From the NCBI RefSeq assembly GCF_017876095.1, contig NZ_JAGINM010000042.1, positions 1-33,041 of the forward strand: a DNA stretch of 33,041 nucleotides, read 5' to 3'. Shown piece by piece: positions 1-8,334 of the stretch (its first letter is position 1; the number at the start of each line of letters is the position of its first letter). The notes beneath the pieces are model-generated. The model had not been told where the DNA came from, did not search any database, and saw only the letters and a program-made list of their open reading frames with translations. Both the position numbers and the translations under genes were made by a program. The DNA is from Azospirillum agricola. Lineage in GTDB: Bacteria; Pseudomonadota; Alphaproteobacteria; Azospirillales; Azospirillaceae.

Positions 1-30
1 GACGACCCGCTCGTCATCTCAGCGGAGTAA
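1..30 (+). other. Possible 3' tail of an upstream gene (9 codons)
   Basis: The first reading frame reads DDPLVISAE and then a TAA stop at 28-30. This could be the end of a gene entering from the left. Nine codons cannot identify a family, and another frame is also open here, so this is only a possibility. Confidence 0.15.
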
Positions 31-92
31 ACCGGCAGCCTCAGCGCGCCGAGGTACACGAACCCTCATCAGACACCACGTCTCGGGGCACG

Positions 93-692
93 ATCCTGGA
101 CGGGATGGCCCATCTGGTGGAGCAACTGCTCCGGGTCGCGCAGGCGGAGGCGCTGGTGGTCACCCCCGGCGCCGCCGCCGATCTCGGCGAGTTGGCACGC
201 GACGTGGCCGCCTTTCTCGGCCCCATGGCCGTCCGCGCCCATCGCACGGTGGAGGTCGAGGCGCCGGATGCGCCGGTGATGGTGCGGGGACAGACGGACG
301 CCCTGTTCCACGCCGTGCGCAACGTGGTTGACAACGCTCTGCGCCACACGCCCCCGGGCACCGCCGTCGTCCTGCGGGTGGAGACGGCCCCGCCCTCGCT
401 TTCCGTCAGCGACGGCGGACCGGGAATTCCGCCCGAACACCGCAAGCTGGTGTTCCAGCGCTTCTGGCGGGCGGAGCGGCGAGGCGGTGGGTCGGGCCTC
501 GGCCTGGCCATCGTGCAGAGGACCATGGCTGCCCACGGCGGCCGGGTGATCGTGGAGGATGCGGAGGGCGGCGGGGCCCGGTTCCGGCTGGTCTTTCCCG
601 ATCGGTCGCCGGATGTGTCGATGATAGCGGATGCCGTGCTTGGCATCCGTTCGAAGCTGCGAGGGGGGCCAGGCCGTTCGGGCTGGCTGTGA
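93..692 (+). pseudogene. Sensor histidine kinase, C-terminal HATPase fragment
   Basis: This is the C-terminal half of a two-component sensor kinase. Recognisable sequence starts near DGMAHLVEQLLRVAQAEAL, the second helix of the dimerisation/phosphotransfer domain. The ATP-binding domain follows: an N box (NVVDNALRHTP), a G1 box (DGGPGIP) and a G2 box (GSGLGLAI). The phosphorylatable histidine helix should lie just upstream. The frame stays open to the window edge, but positions 1-92 do not read like kinase sequence, so the gene appears truncated near position 93. Without the His it cannot autophosphorylate on its own. The C-terminal tail after FRLVFPD is about 30 unusual residues, which may be read-through into non-native sequence. 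The first ATG in frame is at 105. No response regulator is present. The alternative is that the N-terminus lies outside the window and the intervening segment is simply divergent. Confidence 0.7.
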
Positions 693-761
693 AGCGGGGT
701 CAGCGATTGAACCGCCCTGGGTTCTTCGGAGGCTGCCGGGGTTGATCCGGCGCCGGAGCGC

Positions 762-810
762 GTTGGTGGAAAATCTTGGTCCGCACACAAAGATTCTTAT
801 TTCCACCAAC
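762..810. repeat. Nested inverted repeat (11-bp outer, 6-bp inner arms)
   Basis: The outer arms 762-772 and 800-810 (GTTGGTGGAAA / TTTCCACCAAC) are perfect complements. Inside them AATCTT (772-777) pairs with AAGATT (790-795). It sits between the kinase fragment and the chemoreceptor at the start of an AT-rich stretch. It could be a terminator-like structure, an operator or an element end; there is no T-tract directly after it. Confidence 0.6.
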
Positions 811-849
811 CCGATGCGAAGACATGAACATCGTGCGCTCCAATATTTA

Positions 850-906
850 ATTGCAAAAGGAAAAATTCATTGCAAGTTGTCACCATGGTAACGTGAATTT
901 CATGTT
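850..906. promoter_or_regulatory. AT-rich region with direct and inverted repeats upstream of the chemoreceptor
   Basis: This patch is far more AT-rich than its surroundings. It has two ATTGCAA direct repeats (850-856 and 869-875) 19 bp apart, close to two helical turns. An imperfect palindrome follows (AACGTGAA-TT-TCATGTT, 890-906). It probably carries the promoter/operator of the chemoreceptor gene starting at 990. I saw no convincing sigma-54 or sigma-28 promoter. Confidence 0.4.
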
Positions 907-989
907 CCATTTTTGTCCCTGAAGTCTACTCTCCTCTCCAATTGGCGGATTCCCCGGGACCAGCGCGGCCCGGCCAGAGGAGATGGGTG

Positions 990-2672
990 ATGGCGTTCCA
1001 GAATCTCAAGATGGTCCACAAGGTGCTGGCCACCCTGCTCGTCATGGCGGCCCTTGCGGTCGGCCTGACCGCCAACGGCCTCCTGCAACTGGACCGGCTC
1101 GACCGGCGCTACACGAGCCTTCTCGAGCAGGACGCCACGGCGGCGACCCTGCTGGCCCGCACCACCTCCTCGCTCAACGAGATCGGCCGGCTCGTCTACC
1201 GAATGGTCGCCGAGGACGACGTCGTCAAGATGCGCGGCCTGATGGACGCCATCGACAAGCAGGCGGAGACCTTCAAGGAACGTCTCGACCGGACCGCCAG
1301 GGCTCAGCCCGCCTTGGCCGCCGGCATGCGGCGCGAGACGGAGAACTTCGAGGCGCTGATGGTCCTCGCCCGCGAAGCGGAGCGCATCGCGCTGGCCAAC
1401 GACGACGCGCAGGCGAACCGTTACATGGAGGAACGTTTCAACCCGACGTTCCAGACGCTTCTGGACAGGCTCCGCTCGCTCATCGACGAGACCAACGCGA
1501 CAATGGAGCGCAGCTCGCAGGAGGCGACCGACACCTTCCGCACCGCCCGGCTGTGGACGCTGATCGTCGCGGTGGCCGGCCTCGCCGGCTGCTTCGGGCT
1601 GGGCTACGCCATGACCCGGCGCACCGTGTCCGAACCGATCCGGCAGCTGACCGAGGCGATGCGCAGCCTGGCCGGGGGCAAGCTCGACCAGGCCGTCACC
1701 GGCCAGGAGCGCGGCGACGAGATCGGCGGCATGGCCCAGGCGCTGCAGATCTTCAAGGATGGGCTGATCGAGGCCGACCGGCTGGCGCGCGAACAGGCCG
1801 CCGAGCAGGCCACCAAACAGAAGCGGGCCGAGACCATCGACCGCCTGATCCGTGGCTTCGAAGACAGCGCCGCGGCGGCCCTGCGCACCGTGTCGTCGGC
1901 CGCCTCCGAACTGGACGCCACGGCCCAGAGCATGGCGGCGATGGCCCGGCAGACCAACAGCCAGGCCGGCACCGTGGCGGCGGCGGCCGGGCAGACGAGC
2001 GCCAACGTGCAGACCGTCGCCACCGCGGCGGAGGAGATGGCCGCGTCGATCCGCGAGATCGGCGACCAGGTGGCGCGCTCCACCCGCATCGCCGGGCAGG
2101 CGGTCGACGAGGCGGCCCGCACGGCCGGCACGGTGCGCGGGTTGGCCGAGGCGGCACAGCGCATCGGCGACGTGGTGACGCTGATCACCGGCATCGCCGG
2201 CCAGACCAACCTGCTGGCCTTGAACGCCACCATCGAGGCGGCGCGCGCCGGCGAGGCCGGCAAGGGGTTCGCCGTCGTGGCGTCGGAGGTCAAGAGCCTC
2301 GCCAACCAGACCGGCAAGGCGACGGAGGACATCGCCGCCCAGATCGGCGCGATCCAGGAGGCGACGCGGGAGGCGGTGCAGGCGATCAGCGGGATCAGCG
2401 GCACGATCACCCGGGTGAACGACATCTCGACCGGCATCGCCGCCGCCATCGAGGAGCAGGGGGCGGCCACGGCCGAGATTTCCCGCAGCGTGCATCGGGC
2501 GGCGTCAGGCACGCAGGAGGTCTCCGGCAACATCGCCCAGGTGACGCGGACCGCCGAGGAGACCGGCGCCGCGTCGGGTCAGGTTCTGAGCGCCGCCGAC
2601 GAACTGGCCAGGCAGTCGGAAACCCTGCGCCGGGAGGTCGAAACCTTCATCAGCGCGATCAAGGCGGCCTGA
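990..2672 (+). CDS. Methyl-accepting chemotaxis protein
   Basis: A transmembrane chemoreceptor that passes periplasmic ligand signals to CheA/CheW. The 560-residue product has TM1 at about residues 12-32, a periplasmic helical sensing domain of roughly 150 residues (four-helix-bundle type), TM2 at about 186-208, a HAMP linker to about 262 and a long coiled-coil signalling domain. The highly conserved hairpin tip is visible near residue 400 (GQTNLLALNATIEAARAGE). I chose ATG 990 because AGAGGAGA lies just upstream and the hydrophobic N-terminus follows directly; an in-frame TTG at 942 has no such support. There is no CheB/CheR-docking pentapeptide at the C-terminus, which ends SAIKAA. It is monocistronic, with an AT-rich control region upstream. 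The ligand cannot be predicted. Confidence 0.95.
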   Translation: MAFQNLKMVHKVLATLLVMAALAVGLTANGLLQLDRLDRRYTSLLEQDATAATLLARTTSSLNEIGRLVYRMVAEDDVVKMRGLMDAIDKQAETFKERLDRTARAQPALAAGMRRETENFEALMVLAREAERIALANDDAQANRYMEERFNPTFQTLLDRLRSLIDETNATMERSSQEATDTFRTARLWTLIVAVAGLAGCFGLGYAMTRRTVSEPIRQLTEAMRSLAGGKLDQAVTGQERGDEIGGMAQALQIFKDGLIEADRLAREQAAEQATKQKRAETIDRLIRGFEDSAAAALRTVSSAASELDATAQSMAAMARQTNSQAGTVAAAAGQTSANVQTVATAAEEMAASIREIGDQVARSTRIAGQAVDEAARTAGTVRGLAEAAQRIGDVVTLITGIAGQTNLLALNATIEAARAGEAGKGFAVVASEVKSLANQTGKATEDIAAQIGAIQEATREAVQAISGISGTITRVNDISTGIAAAIEEQGAATAEISRSVHRAASGTQEVSGNIAQVTRTAEETGAASGQVLSAADELARQSETLRREVETFISAIKAA

Positions 2673-3219
2673 GGACGCCGGGCGGCACGCCTTGAAAGGC
2701 AAGCGGGGAGAACGTCCCGGCACTCCACCCGCGGGCCCTTCCCGAGCGTTTGAAAAGCGTCGCTCACGCCTCTTGACCGGCTCGCGGCGCGGGAGTACAG
2801 GGACATCGACCTCACCGTGGGATCGGCCGGCATCCGCTTGTCCATGATGGACGACGCCATGACGGACAACGGCGCCCACCGAGAAGGCCAGAGATGGAAA
2901 GCCCCAGCAGTCGACCTCGACCCAACAGCACGACGACGCTGAGTCCGGGCTGACCTGCCAGACAGGTCCGCCCCGGTCGGCGTCTTGCCGAACCGAGCAC
3001 AGGTGGACCATGGTGAACACGCCCCTCACCATCCGACCCGTCCCGCGGCCACTGCGCTTCCGTGGCGGTCCGCGCGGCGTCTCGTGCGAACCAACCCCAC
3101 GAAGTCGGTGATTCAACCCCGCCCTTCTTGAGCGGTTCCGGTGCCATGCCCGCGCCGGGAGCGCCGTCGTCACGCTTGCCAGGCGGTCCGCCGATGCCGG
3201 ACCGCGGGATGGAACGGTC
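2673..3219. other. Intergenic region, no gene recognised
   Basis: About 550 bp between the chemoreceptor and the ABC operon. Several frames are open in all directions, as expected at this GC content, but none has both a recognisable product and a ribosome-binding site. It must contain the promoter of the ABC operon. I saw no TTGAT-N4-GTTAA box here, unlike the region from 8115 onward. Confidence 0.5.
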
Positions 3220-4980
3220 ATGGTCTGGATCAACACGAACGTCTCGGTGAAGGCCGCCGCGGGCGCCACGCCGAACCGCTGGGATCTGCTCGCCCTGCCG
3301 CTGGTTGTCGGCCTGCTGGCATTGATCGCCGTCGGCGGCCATCAGATAACGGCCCCCCTCGAGGGCGTCGAGGCGGCGCCGGTCACCCTCGACCCCTGGA
3401 TGCTGCCGGACTACGCGCTGCGCTCGACGTTGCGCATGCTGGCGGCGATGGCGGCGTCGCTGGTCTTCACCTTCACCTACGCCACGCTGGCGGCCAAGAG
3501 CCGGCGGGCCGGCCTGCTGCTGATCCCGCTGCTGGACGTGCTCCAGTCGGTGCCGGTGCTCGGCTACATCTCCTTCACCGTCGCCTTCTTCCTGGCGCTG
3601 TTCCCCGGCAGCGTGCTGGGCGCGGAATGCGCGGCGGTCTTCGCCATCTTCACCAGCCAGGCCTGGAACATGGCCTTCAGCTTCTACCAGTCGCTGCGCA
3701 CCGTGCCGCGCGACTTGGACGAGGTGGCGGACGGCTTCGGCTTTTCCGGCTGGCAGCGCTTCTGGACGCTGGAGGCGCCCTTTGCGGCACCCGGGCTGGT
3801 GTGGAACATGATGATGTCGATGTCCGGCGGCTGGTTCTTCGTCGTCGCCTCCGAAGCGATCACGGTGGGCGACCGGACCATCACCCTGCCCGGCATCGGC
3901 TCCTACCTGGCCGAAGCCATCGCGCAGCGGGAATTGGGCGCGGTGGGCTGGGCGGTGCTGGCGATGCTGCTGGTCATCCTGGCCTACGACCAATTCCTGT
4001 TCCGCCCGCTGGTCGCCTGGGCCGACAAGTTCCGCGTCGAGCTGACCGGCGCGCCGGTGGTGCCGGAATCCTGGCTGCTCGATCTGGTCAACCGCACCCG
4101 CTTCCTCCGTGCCGGGCTCGCGCCGTTCGGCGCCCTGCTGGGCCGGGCGGCCTGGTGGCGACCGGCCCTGCCCGCCGCAGCGGTGAACGGTTTGGCCGCC
4201 CGCTTGGCCCTCCTCCGGCTGGACCGGGTGCCGGCACGGGCCGTGGACATGGCATGGTACGCCGCCCTGGCCGTGGCCGGGCTGTATGGCGGCTGGTCGA
4301 TGGCCGTCTTCGTCGCCTCCGGCGTGGGATGGAGCGGCGTCGGCACCGCCTTCCTGCTCGGCGGCGCGACCCTGCTGCGGGTGGTGGTGCTGATCGTGCT
4401 GGCGACGCTGGTCTGGGTGCCGCTGGGGGTGATGATCGGGCTGCGTCCGCGGCTGGCGGAGAAGGTGCAGCCGGCGGCCCAGTTCCTCGCCGCCTTTCCG
4501 GCCAACCTGCTGTTCCCGGTCGCGGTGGTCGCCATCGTCCGCTTCGATCTGAACCCCGACGTCTGGCTCAGCCCGCTGATGATCCTCGGCACCCAGTGGT
4601 ACATCCTGTTCAACGTGGTGGCCGGCGCCTCCGCCTTTCCCGGCGACCTGACGGAGGCCGCCGCCAGCTTCCGCATCCGCGGCTGGCAATGGTGGCGCGA
4701 GGTGATGCTGCCGGGGGTGTTTCCCCATTACGTCACGGGCGCCGTCACCGCGTCGGGTGGCGCGTGGAACGCCAGCATCGTCGCCGAGGCGGCGAGTTGG
4801 GGCGACACCCAACTGACCGCCCATGGGCTGGGCAGCTACATCGCCCAAGCGACGGCCGCCGGCGACTACCCGCGCATCGTGCTGGGGATCGCCGTGATGT
4901 CGCTGTTCGTCATCCTGTTCAATCGCCTGCTGTGGCGTCCGCTCTATGCGTTCGCCGAGCGCCGCCTGCGCCTCGCCTGA
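3220..4980 (+). CDS. ABC transporter permease, fused double BPD_transp_1 (NitT/TauT type)
   Basis: Inner-membrane permease with two binding-protein-dependent transport domains in one 586-residue chain, at about residues 65-265 and 375-575. Each has several membrane segments and an EAA-type cytoplasmic loop that docks on the ATPase: EVADGFGFSGWQRFW in the first half and EAAASFRIRGWQWWRE in the second. One gene therefore supplies what is usually a permease homodimer. The ATPase gene starts 13 bp after the stop, so they form an operon. No periplasmic binding-protein gene is nearby, which leaves the substrate open; the family handles nitrate, sulfonates, taurine and related small anions. The start ATG follows a weak GGAAC ribosome-binding site. 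Confidence 0.9.
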   Translation: MVWINTNVSVKAAAGATPNRWDLLALPLVVGLLALIAVGGHQITAPLEGVEAAPVTLDPWMLPDYALRSTLRMLAAMAASLVFTFTYATLAAKSRRAGLLLIPLLDVLQSVPVLGYISFTVAFFLALFPGSVLGAECAAVFAIFTSQAWNMAFSFYQSLRTVPRDLDEVADGFGFSGWQRFWTLEAPFAAPGLVWNMMMSMSGGWFFVVASEAITVGDRTITLPGIGSYLAEAIAQRELGAVGWAVLAMLLVILAYDQFLFRPLVAWADKFRVELTGAPVVPESWLLDLVNRTRFLRAGLAPFGALLGRAAWWRPALPAAAVNGLAARLALLRLDRVPARAVDMAWYAALAVAGLYGGWSMAVFVASGVGWSGVGTAFLLGGATLLRVVVLIVLATLVWVPLGVMIGLRPRLAEKVQPAAQFLAAFPANLLFPVAVVAIVRFDLNPDVWLSPLMILGTQWYILFNVVAGASAFPGDLTEAAASFRIRGWQWWREVMLPGVFPHYVTGAVTASGGAWNASIVAEAASWGDTQLTAHGLGSYIAQATAAGDYPRIVLGIAVMSLFVILFNRLLWRPLYAFAERRLRLA

Positions 4981-4993
4981 GGAGGACCCCGCC

Positions 4994-6301
4994 ATGCCGA
5001 ACACCATGAACACCGCCCTTTTCGAGCTGAACGGCGTCCGTCAGGCCTACGCCAAGCCTTCGGGGCAGACTTACGTCGTCCTCGACGGCGTCGATCTCAC
5101 CCTGAGGGACGGCGAGGTGGTCGGGCTTCTCGGCCGTTCCGGCTCCGGCAAGTCGACCCTGCTGCGCATCGTCGCCGGCCTGGTGCGTCCGACCGCCGGA
5201 GCGGTCCGTCATGACGGCCAAGCGGTCAACGGCCCGACCGACGGGGTGGCGATGGTCTTCCAGACCTTCGCCCTGTTCCCCTGGCTGACCGTGCGGGAGA
5301 ACGTCATGGCCGGGCTGAAGGCCAAGGGCGTCCCCGCCAGGGAGGCGGCGGCACGGGCCGAGGAGGCGATCGACCTGATCGGCCTGTCCGGCTTCGAATC
5401 CGCCTATCCCAGGGAGCTGTCGGGCGGCATGCGCCAGCGGGTCGGCTTCGCCCGCGCGCTGGTGGTCCATCCGGAAATCCTGCTGATGGACGAGCCCTTC
5501 TCGGCGCTCGACGTGCTGACGGCGGAGACGTTGCGCACCGACCTGCTCGACCTGTGGATGGAGCGGCGGCTGCCGATCAAGTCGATCCTGATGGTGACCC
5601 ACAACATCGAGGAGGCGGTGCTGATGTGCGACCGCATCCTGGTCTTCTCCTCCAACCCCGGCCGGGTGGCGGCGGAAATCCGGGTGGAGCTGCCGCATCC
5701 GCGCAACCGCCTGGATCCGCAGTTCCGCGCCATGGTCGATGACATCTACGGACGGATGACGGCACGCAGGCCGCTGGCGGCGCCGTCTCCGGCCGCGAAT
5801 CCGCCCCCGGCCCACGCGATGCCGCTGGAGCATGTGTCGACCAACCAGCTGGCCGGCCTGCTGGGGACGCTGGCCTCCCCCGTCTACCATGGCAAGGCGG
5901 ACCTGCCCCATCTGGCCGCCAGCCTGCGGCACGAGATCGACGACCTGTTCCCGATCGCCGAGGCGTTGCAGAGGCTGGGCTTCGCCGATGTGGCGGAGGG
6001 CGACATCCACCTGACGGAGCCCGGCCGGCTGTTCGCCGAAGCCGGGCTGGAGGAGCGCAAGCGATTGTTCGCCGAGCATCTGATCCGCTACGTGCCGCTG
6101 GCCGCCCACATCCACGGCCTGCTGAAGGAAGCGGCGACACAGCGTGTGCCGAGCAGCCGCATCCGGGCCGAACTGATCCCCTTCATGAGCGGGGATTATG
6201 CCGAAGAAACGCTGAAGGCGGTCACCAGCTGGGCACGCTATGCCGAGCTGTTCACCTACGACGACCAGACCGAAACCTTCGCACTCGAGGACGCGGACTG
6301 A
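4994..6301 (+). CDS. ABC transporter ATPase, NitT/TauT type with AAA-associated C-terminal domain
   Basis: The cytoplasmic energising subunit for the fused permease upstream. The N-terminal ~250 residues are a classic ABC domain: Walker A GRSGSGKST, Q-loop VFQTF, signature LSGGMRQRVGFARAL, Walker B ILLMDEPFSALD and H-loop VTHN. After a proline/alanine-rich linker (about residue 265) comes a further ~150-residue domain beginning near LEHVSTNQLAGLLGTL. It matches the AAA-associated C-terminal domain (PF09821 type) found on some nitrate/sulfonate ATPases and is presumably regulatory. The product has 435 residues. ATG 4994 is preceded by GAGGAGGA overlapping the permease stop; the longer frame from 4946 lies inside the permease gene. 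The CDF gene follows 23 bp downstream. Confidence 0.92.
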   Translation: MPNTMNTALFELNGVRQAYAKPSGQTYVVLDGVDLTLRDGEVVGLLGRSGSGKSTLLRIVAGLVRPTAGAVRHDGQAVNGPTDGVAMVFQTFALFPWLTVRENVMAGLKAKGVPAREAAARAEEAIDLIGLSGFESAYPRELSGGMRQRVGFARALVVHPEILLMDEPFSALDVLTAETLRTDLLDLWMERRLPIKSILMVTHNIEEAVLMCDRILVFSSNPGRVAAEIRVELPHPRNRLDPQFRAMVDDIYGRMTARRPLAAPSPAANPPPAHAMPLEHVSTNQLAGLLGTLASPVYHGKADLPHLAASLRHEIDDLFPIAEALQRLGFADVAEGDIHLTEPGRLFAEAGLEERKRLFAEHLIRYVPLAAHIHGLLKEAATQRVPSSRIRAELIPFMSGDYAEETLKAVTSWARYAELFTYDDQTETFALEDAD

Positions 6302-6324
6302 CCGCCGCCCCAGGGGAGAAAAGA

Positions 6325-7728
6325 ATGGGCAGTGAAAAGGAAACCGTGGCGCTCGGCTCCATCCTGGCGAGCGGGGCGATGACGGTGGGCAAATTCGGGG
6401 TCGGGCTGTCCACCGGCAGCCTTGGGCTGCTGTCGGAGGGCTTGCACAGCCTGCTCGATCTCGGCGCAACGGTGATGACGTGGTTCGCCGTGCGGGTCAG
6501 CGACAAGCCGGCGGATGCCGGGCACCCCTATGGCCACGGCAAGATCGAGAGTGTCGCCGCATTGGCGGAAACCGGGCTGCTGTTTCTGACCAGCGCCTGG
6601 ATCGCCTATGAGGCGGTTCGCCGGCTGATCGACGGCGGGGTGGAGGTCGAGGCGACCTGGTGGTCGATCGCGGTGGTGGTGGTCTGCATCGCCATCGATG
6701 CCTACCGTGCGCGTGAACTGTCGCGCGTCGCCAAGGAAACCCGCAGTCAGGCATTGGAAGCCGACGCGCTGCATTTTTCCTCCGACATCCTGAGCTCGGC
6801 GGTGGTGCTGGTCGGTCTGGGGCTGGTGTGGCTCGGTTATCCCAAAGGCGACGCTCTGGCAGCCATCGGCGTGTCGGTGTTCGTCTGCCATGCCGGCTAC
6901 CAGCTCGGCCGGCGGACCATCGACACGCTGATCGATGCCGCACCGGCCGGCACGGCGGAGCGGGTCGAGGCCGTGGTGAGGGACCTGCCGGGCATAGCCG
7001 GGGTCCAGCGCGTGCGGGTTCGGCCGGCCGGCAGCGTGCTGTTCGTCGACCTCGACCTTCTGGTCGGGCGGACCCTGCCGCTCGACACCGCGGGAGCGCT
7101 TCGCGAGCAGGCAATCCAGGCAGTCCGGACTGAGATGCCGGAGGCCGAAGTGTCCGTCGCCACCCATCCGCTGGCGCTCGACGACGAGACGGTGATGGAC
7201 CGGGTGGCGGTGCGCGCGGCCGGGCTGGGGCTGGCCGTCCACCATGTCACCGTCCAGCGGGTGAACGGACGTCTGGCGGTGGGCTTCGACCTGGAGGTCG
7301 ATGGCTCGCTGCCGATCGAGGCGGCGCATGGGCTGTCCTTGCGGCTTGAGGCTTCCATCCGGGATGAACTGGGCTCGGACATCGAGGTCGAATGCCACAT
7401 CGAGCCGTTGCAGGACAATGGCCTGACCGGTGTGGATGCCGAACCCGAACTGCTGCGGGCCATCGGGGCGCATCTCTCCGCATCCCTTCCGGTGGCCGGT
7501 CCCCTGCGGGATGTCCACAATCTGCGGGTTCGCCGGAGCGTCGCCGGTCTGGTGGTGACGTTCCACAGCCATGTGGCGCCGGGGACGACCGTCGTCGCGG
7601 TGCATGACGCAATCGACACCCTGGAGCGCGACCTGCGCAGCCGCTGGCCGGACATCGTCCGGGTGATCGGCCATTCCGAACCCGATCACGGTGGGCGGCC
7701 AATGCCGGGCGCTCTGCCGGGCGGGTGA
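6325..7728 (+). CDS. Cation diffusion facilitator with three C-terminal metallochaperone-like domains
   Basis: Divalent metal/proton antiporter of the CDF family. The membrane domain (about residues 1-205) carries paired HxxxD motifs, HSLLD in TM2 and HFSSD in TM5, as in zinc/iron-type members. A normal CDF has one ferredoxin-like cytoplasmic domain (~80 residues). Here three appear in tandem, starting near residues 216 (VRDLPGIAGVQRVRV), 305 (VHHVTVQRVNGRLAV) and 396 (VHNLRVRRSVAGLVV), giving 467 residues against a usual ~300. GGGGAGAAAAGA precedes ATG 6325. It is the third gene of the ABC run, 23 bp downstream. Its TGA falls at the edge of an IS630-type transposase remnant, so the last few residues (MPGALPGG) may not be original. 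Confidence 0.92.
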   Translation: MGSEKETVALGSILASGAMTVGKFGVGLSTGSLGLLSEGLHSLLDLGATVMTWFAVRVSDKPADAGHPYGHGKIESVAALAETGLLFLTSAWIAYEAVRRLIDGGVEVEATWWSIAVVVVCIAIDAYRARELSRVAKETRSQALEADALHFSSDILSSAVVLVGLGLVWLGYPKGDALAAIGVSVFVCHAGYQLGRRTIDTLIDAAPAGTAERVEAVVRDLPGIAGVQRVRVRPAGSVLFVDLDLLVGRTLPLDTAGALREQAIQAVRTEMPEAEVSVATHPLALDDETVMDRVAVRAAGLGLAVHHVTVQRVNGRLAVGFDLEVDGSLPIEAAHGLSLRLEASIRDELGSDIEVECHIEPLQDNGLTGVDAEPELLRAIGAHLSASLPVAGPLRDVHNLRVRRSVAGLVVTFHSHVAPGTTVVAVHDAIDTLERDLRSRWPDIVRVIGHSEPDHGGRPMPGALPGG

Positions 7729-7860
7729 GCACCGCATGGTGGCCCTCGCTCACTTGCCCTCTGATCTCGACCAAGTGCAGGGTCATGGCCGCAGCGTTGG
7801 CCTTGGGCAGACGGCTCCGAACAGGTAGGCCCAGGTATGGCGCTGGTCGCGGGGCGCGCG
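7727..7860 (-). mobile_element. IS630-family transposase remnant
   Basis: Read leftward from 7860, the sequence translates as RAPRDQRHTWAYLFGAVCP. It then shifts frame to ANAAAMTLHLVEIRGQVSEG and HHAVL, ending at 7727. Both pieces, in this order, match the DDE core of IS630-type transposases, where about a dozen residues normally lie between them. The scrap is thus internally deleted and frameshifted, lacks both ends of the gene, and has no visible terminal repeats. It abuts the stop codon of the CDF gene. The identification rests on recalled family sequence, not a search. Confidence 0.7.
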
Positions 7861-7885
7861 TGGGTGATGCGGGCCATCAGCACCA

Positions 7886-8011
7886 TCAGTCGGTCATCGC
7901 CACCCACTGGTGGCATCTTGTCAAAGCAACGACTGATCGGCCGGCTTTTTCGACCAAAGCCCCGGTGGCGATGATAACCATGGACTGCGGCATGATGTCC
8001 GCCACCTGCAT
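7886..8011 (-). pseudogene. CBS-domain protein, 5' remnant
   Basis: A very strong ribosome-binding site (AGGAGGAATTTC, reverse strand of 8012-8023) precedes an ATG at 8011. It opens with MQVADIM, the typical start of small CBS-domain proteins, followed by a plausible first strand/helix (ALVEKAGRSVVA). The frame then goes off and stops after 41 residues. A neighbouring frame continues as MPPVGGDDRLMVLMAR, which resembles the next CBS segment, so a frameshift is likely. The gene is then cut by the IS630 scrap at 7860. A TTGAT-N4-GTTAA box lies about 110 bp upstream, suggesting it was once a regulon member. The CBS assignment is tentative. Confidence 0.5.
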
Positions 8012-8114
8012 GAAATTCCTCCTCTGCTCTGAAGGGTCGGTCCGAGATCCACTTACCCAAGCCGTAGACTCGTTTTTGTGCCGCGCCGACCCATGTGACA
8101 TTCCCTTGGCGATG

Positions 8115-8128
8115 TTGATCCAGGTTAA
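8115..8128 (-). promoter_or_regulatory. FNR-like box 1 (TTGATCCAGGTTAA)
   Basis: Reads TTGAT-CCAG-GTTAA on the plus strand. Its centre is about 110 bp upstream of the CBS-domain remnant starting at 8011 on the minus strand. It matches the spacing of FNR/FixK sites, with the GTTAA second half shared by most boxes in this window. Confidence 0.6.
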
Positions 8129-8334
8129 TGGCCAGGGTGACGGCAGGGGCATGATGGAAAGGTGAATGACGATACGGAGCGACGTCGATATGAAGCCAAG
8201 CCATGACGCTGCCGCTTTCCGCATACAGATCGCGCACCAAACGGTCGGGGACTGTCGAAAGCGCCCCGCCATAGTGGCGTACGCTTGCTGAACTGGTGAA
8301 GGTCCTGTTGCTCGGCACCGCCGTATCCTGGACC
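8129..8334. other. Unassigned decayed region
   Basis: No intact gene is recognisable. Open frames exist on the minus strand through this stretch but they match no family I know and run into the CBS remnant. It lies between a regulatory box and a MacB tail, so it is probably scar sequence. Confidence 0.4.

Noticed and set aside
743..756. TTGAT half-site near the end of the kinase fragment
   Set aside because: The second half (CGCCG) does not match; half-sites of five bases are expected by chance.
900..2495. 531-codon open frame on the minus strand across the chemoreceptor gene
   Set aside because: It is the antisense shadow of a GC-rich coding region, with low-complexity His/Arg/Gly-rich translation and no family resemblance.
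2812..5013. 733-codon minus-strand frame over the ABC permease
   Set aside because: Arg/Gln/His-rich antisense shadow; the plus strand has a clear permease with EAA loops and a following ATPase.
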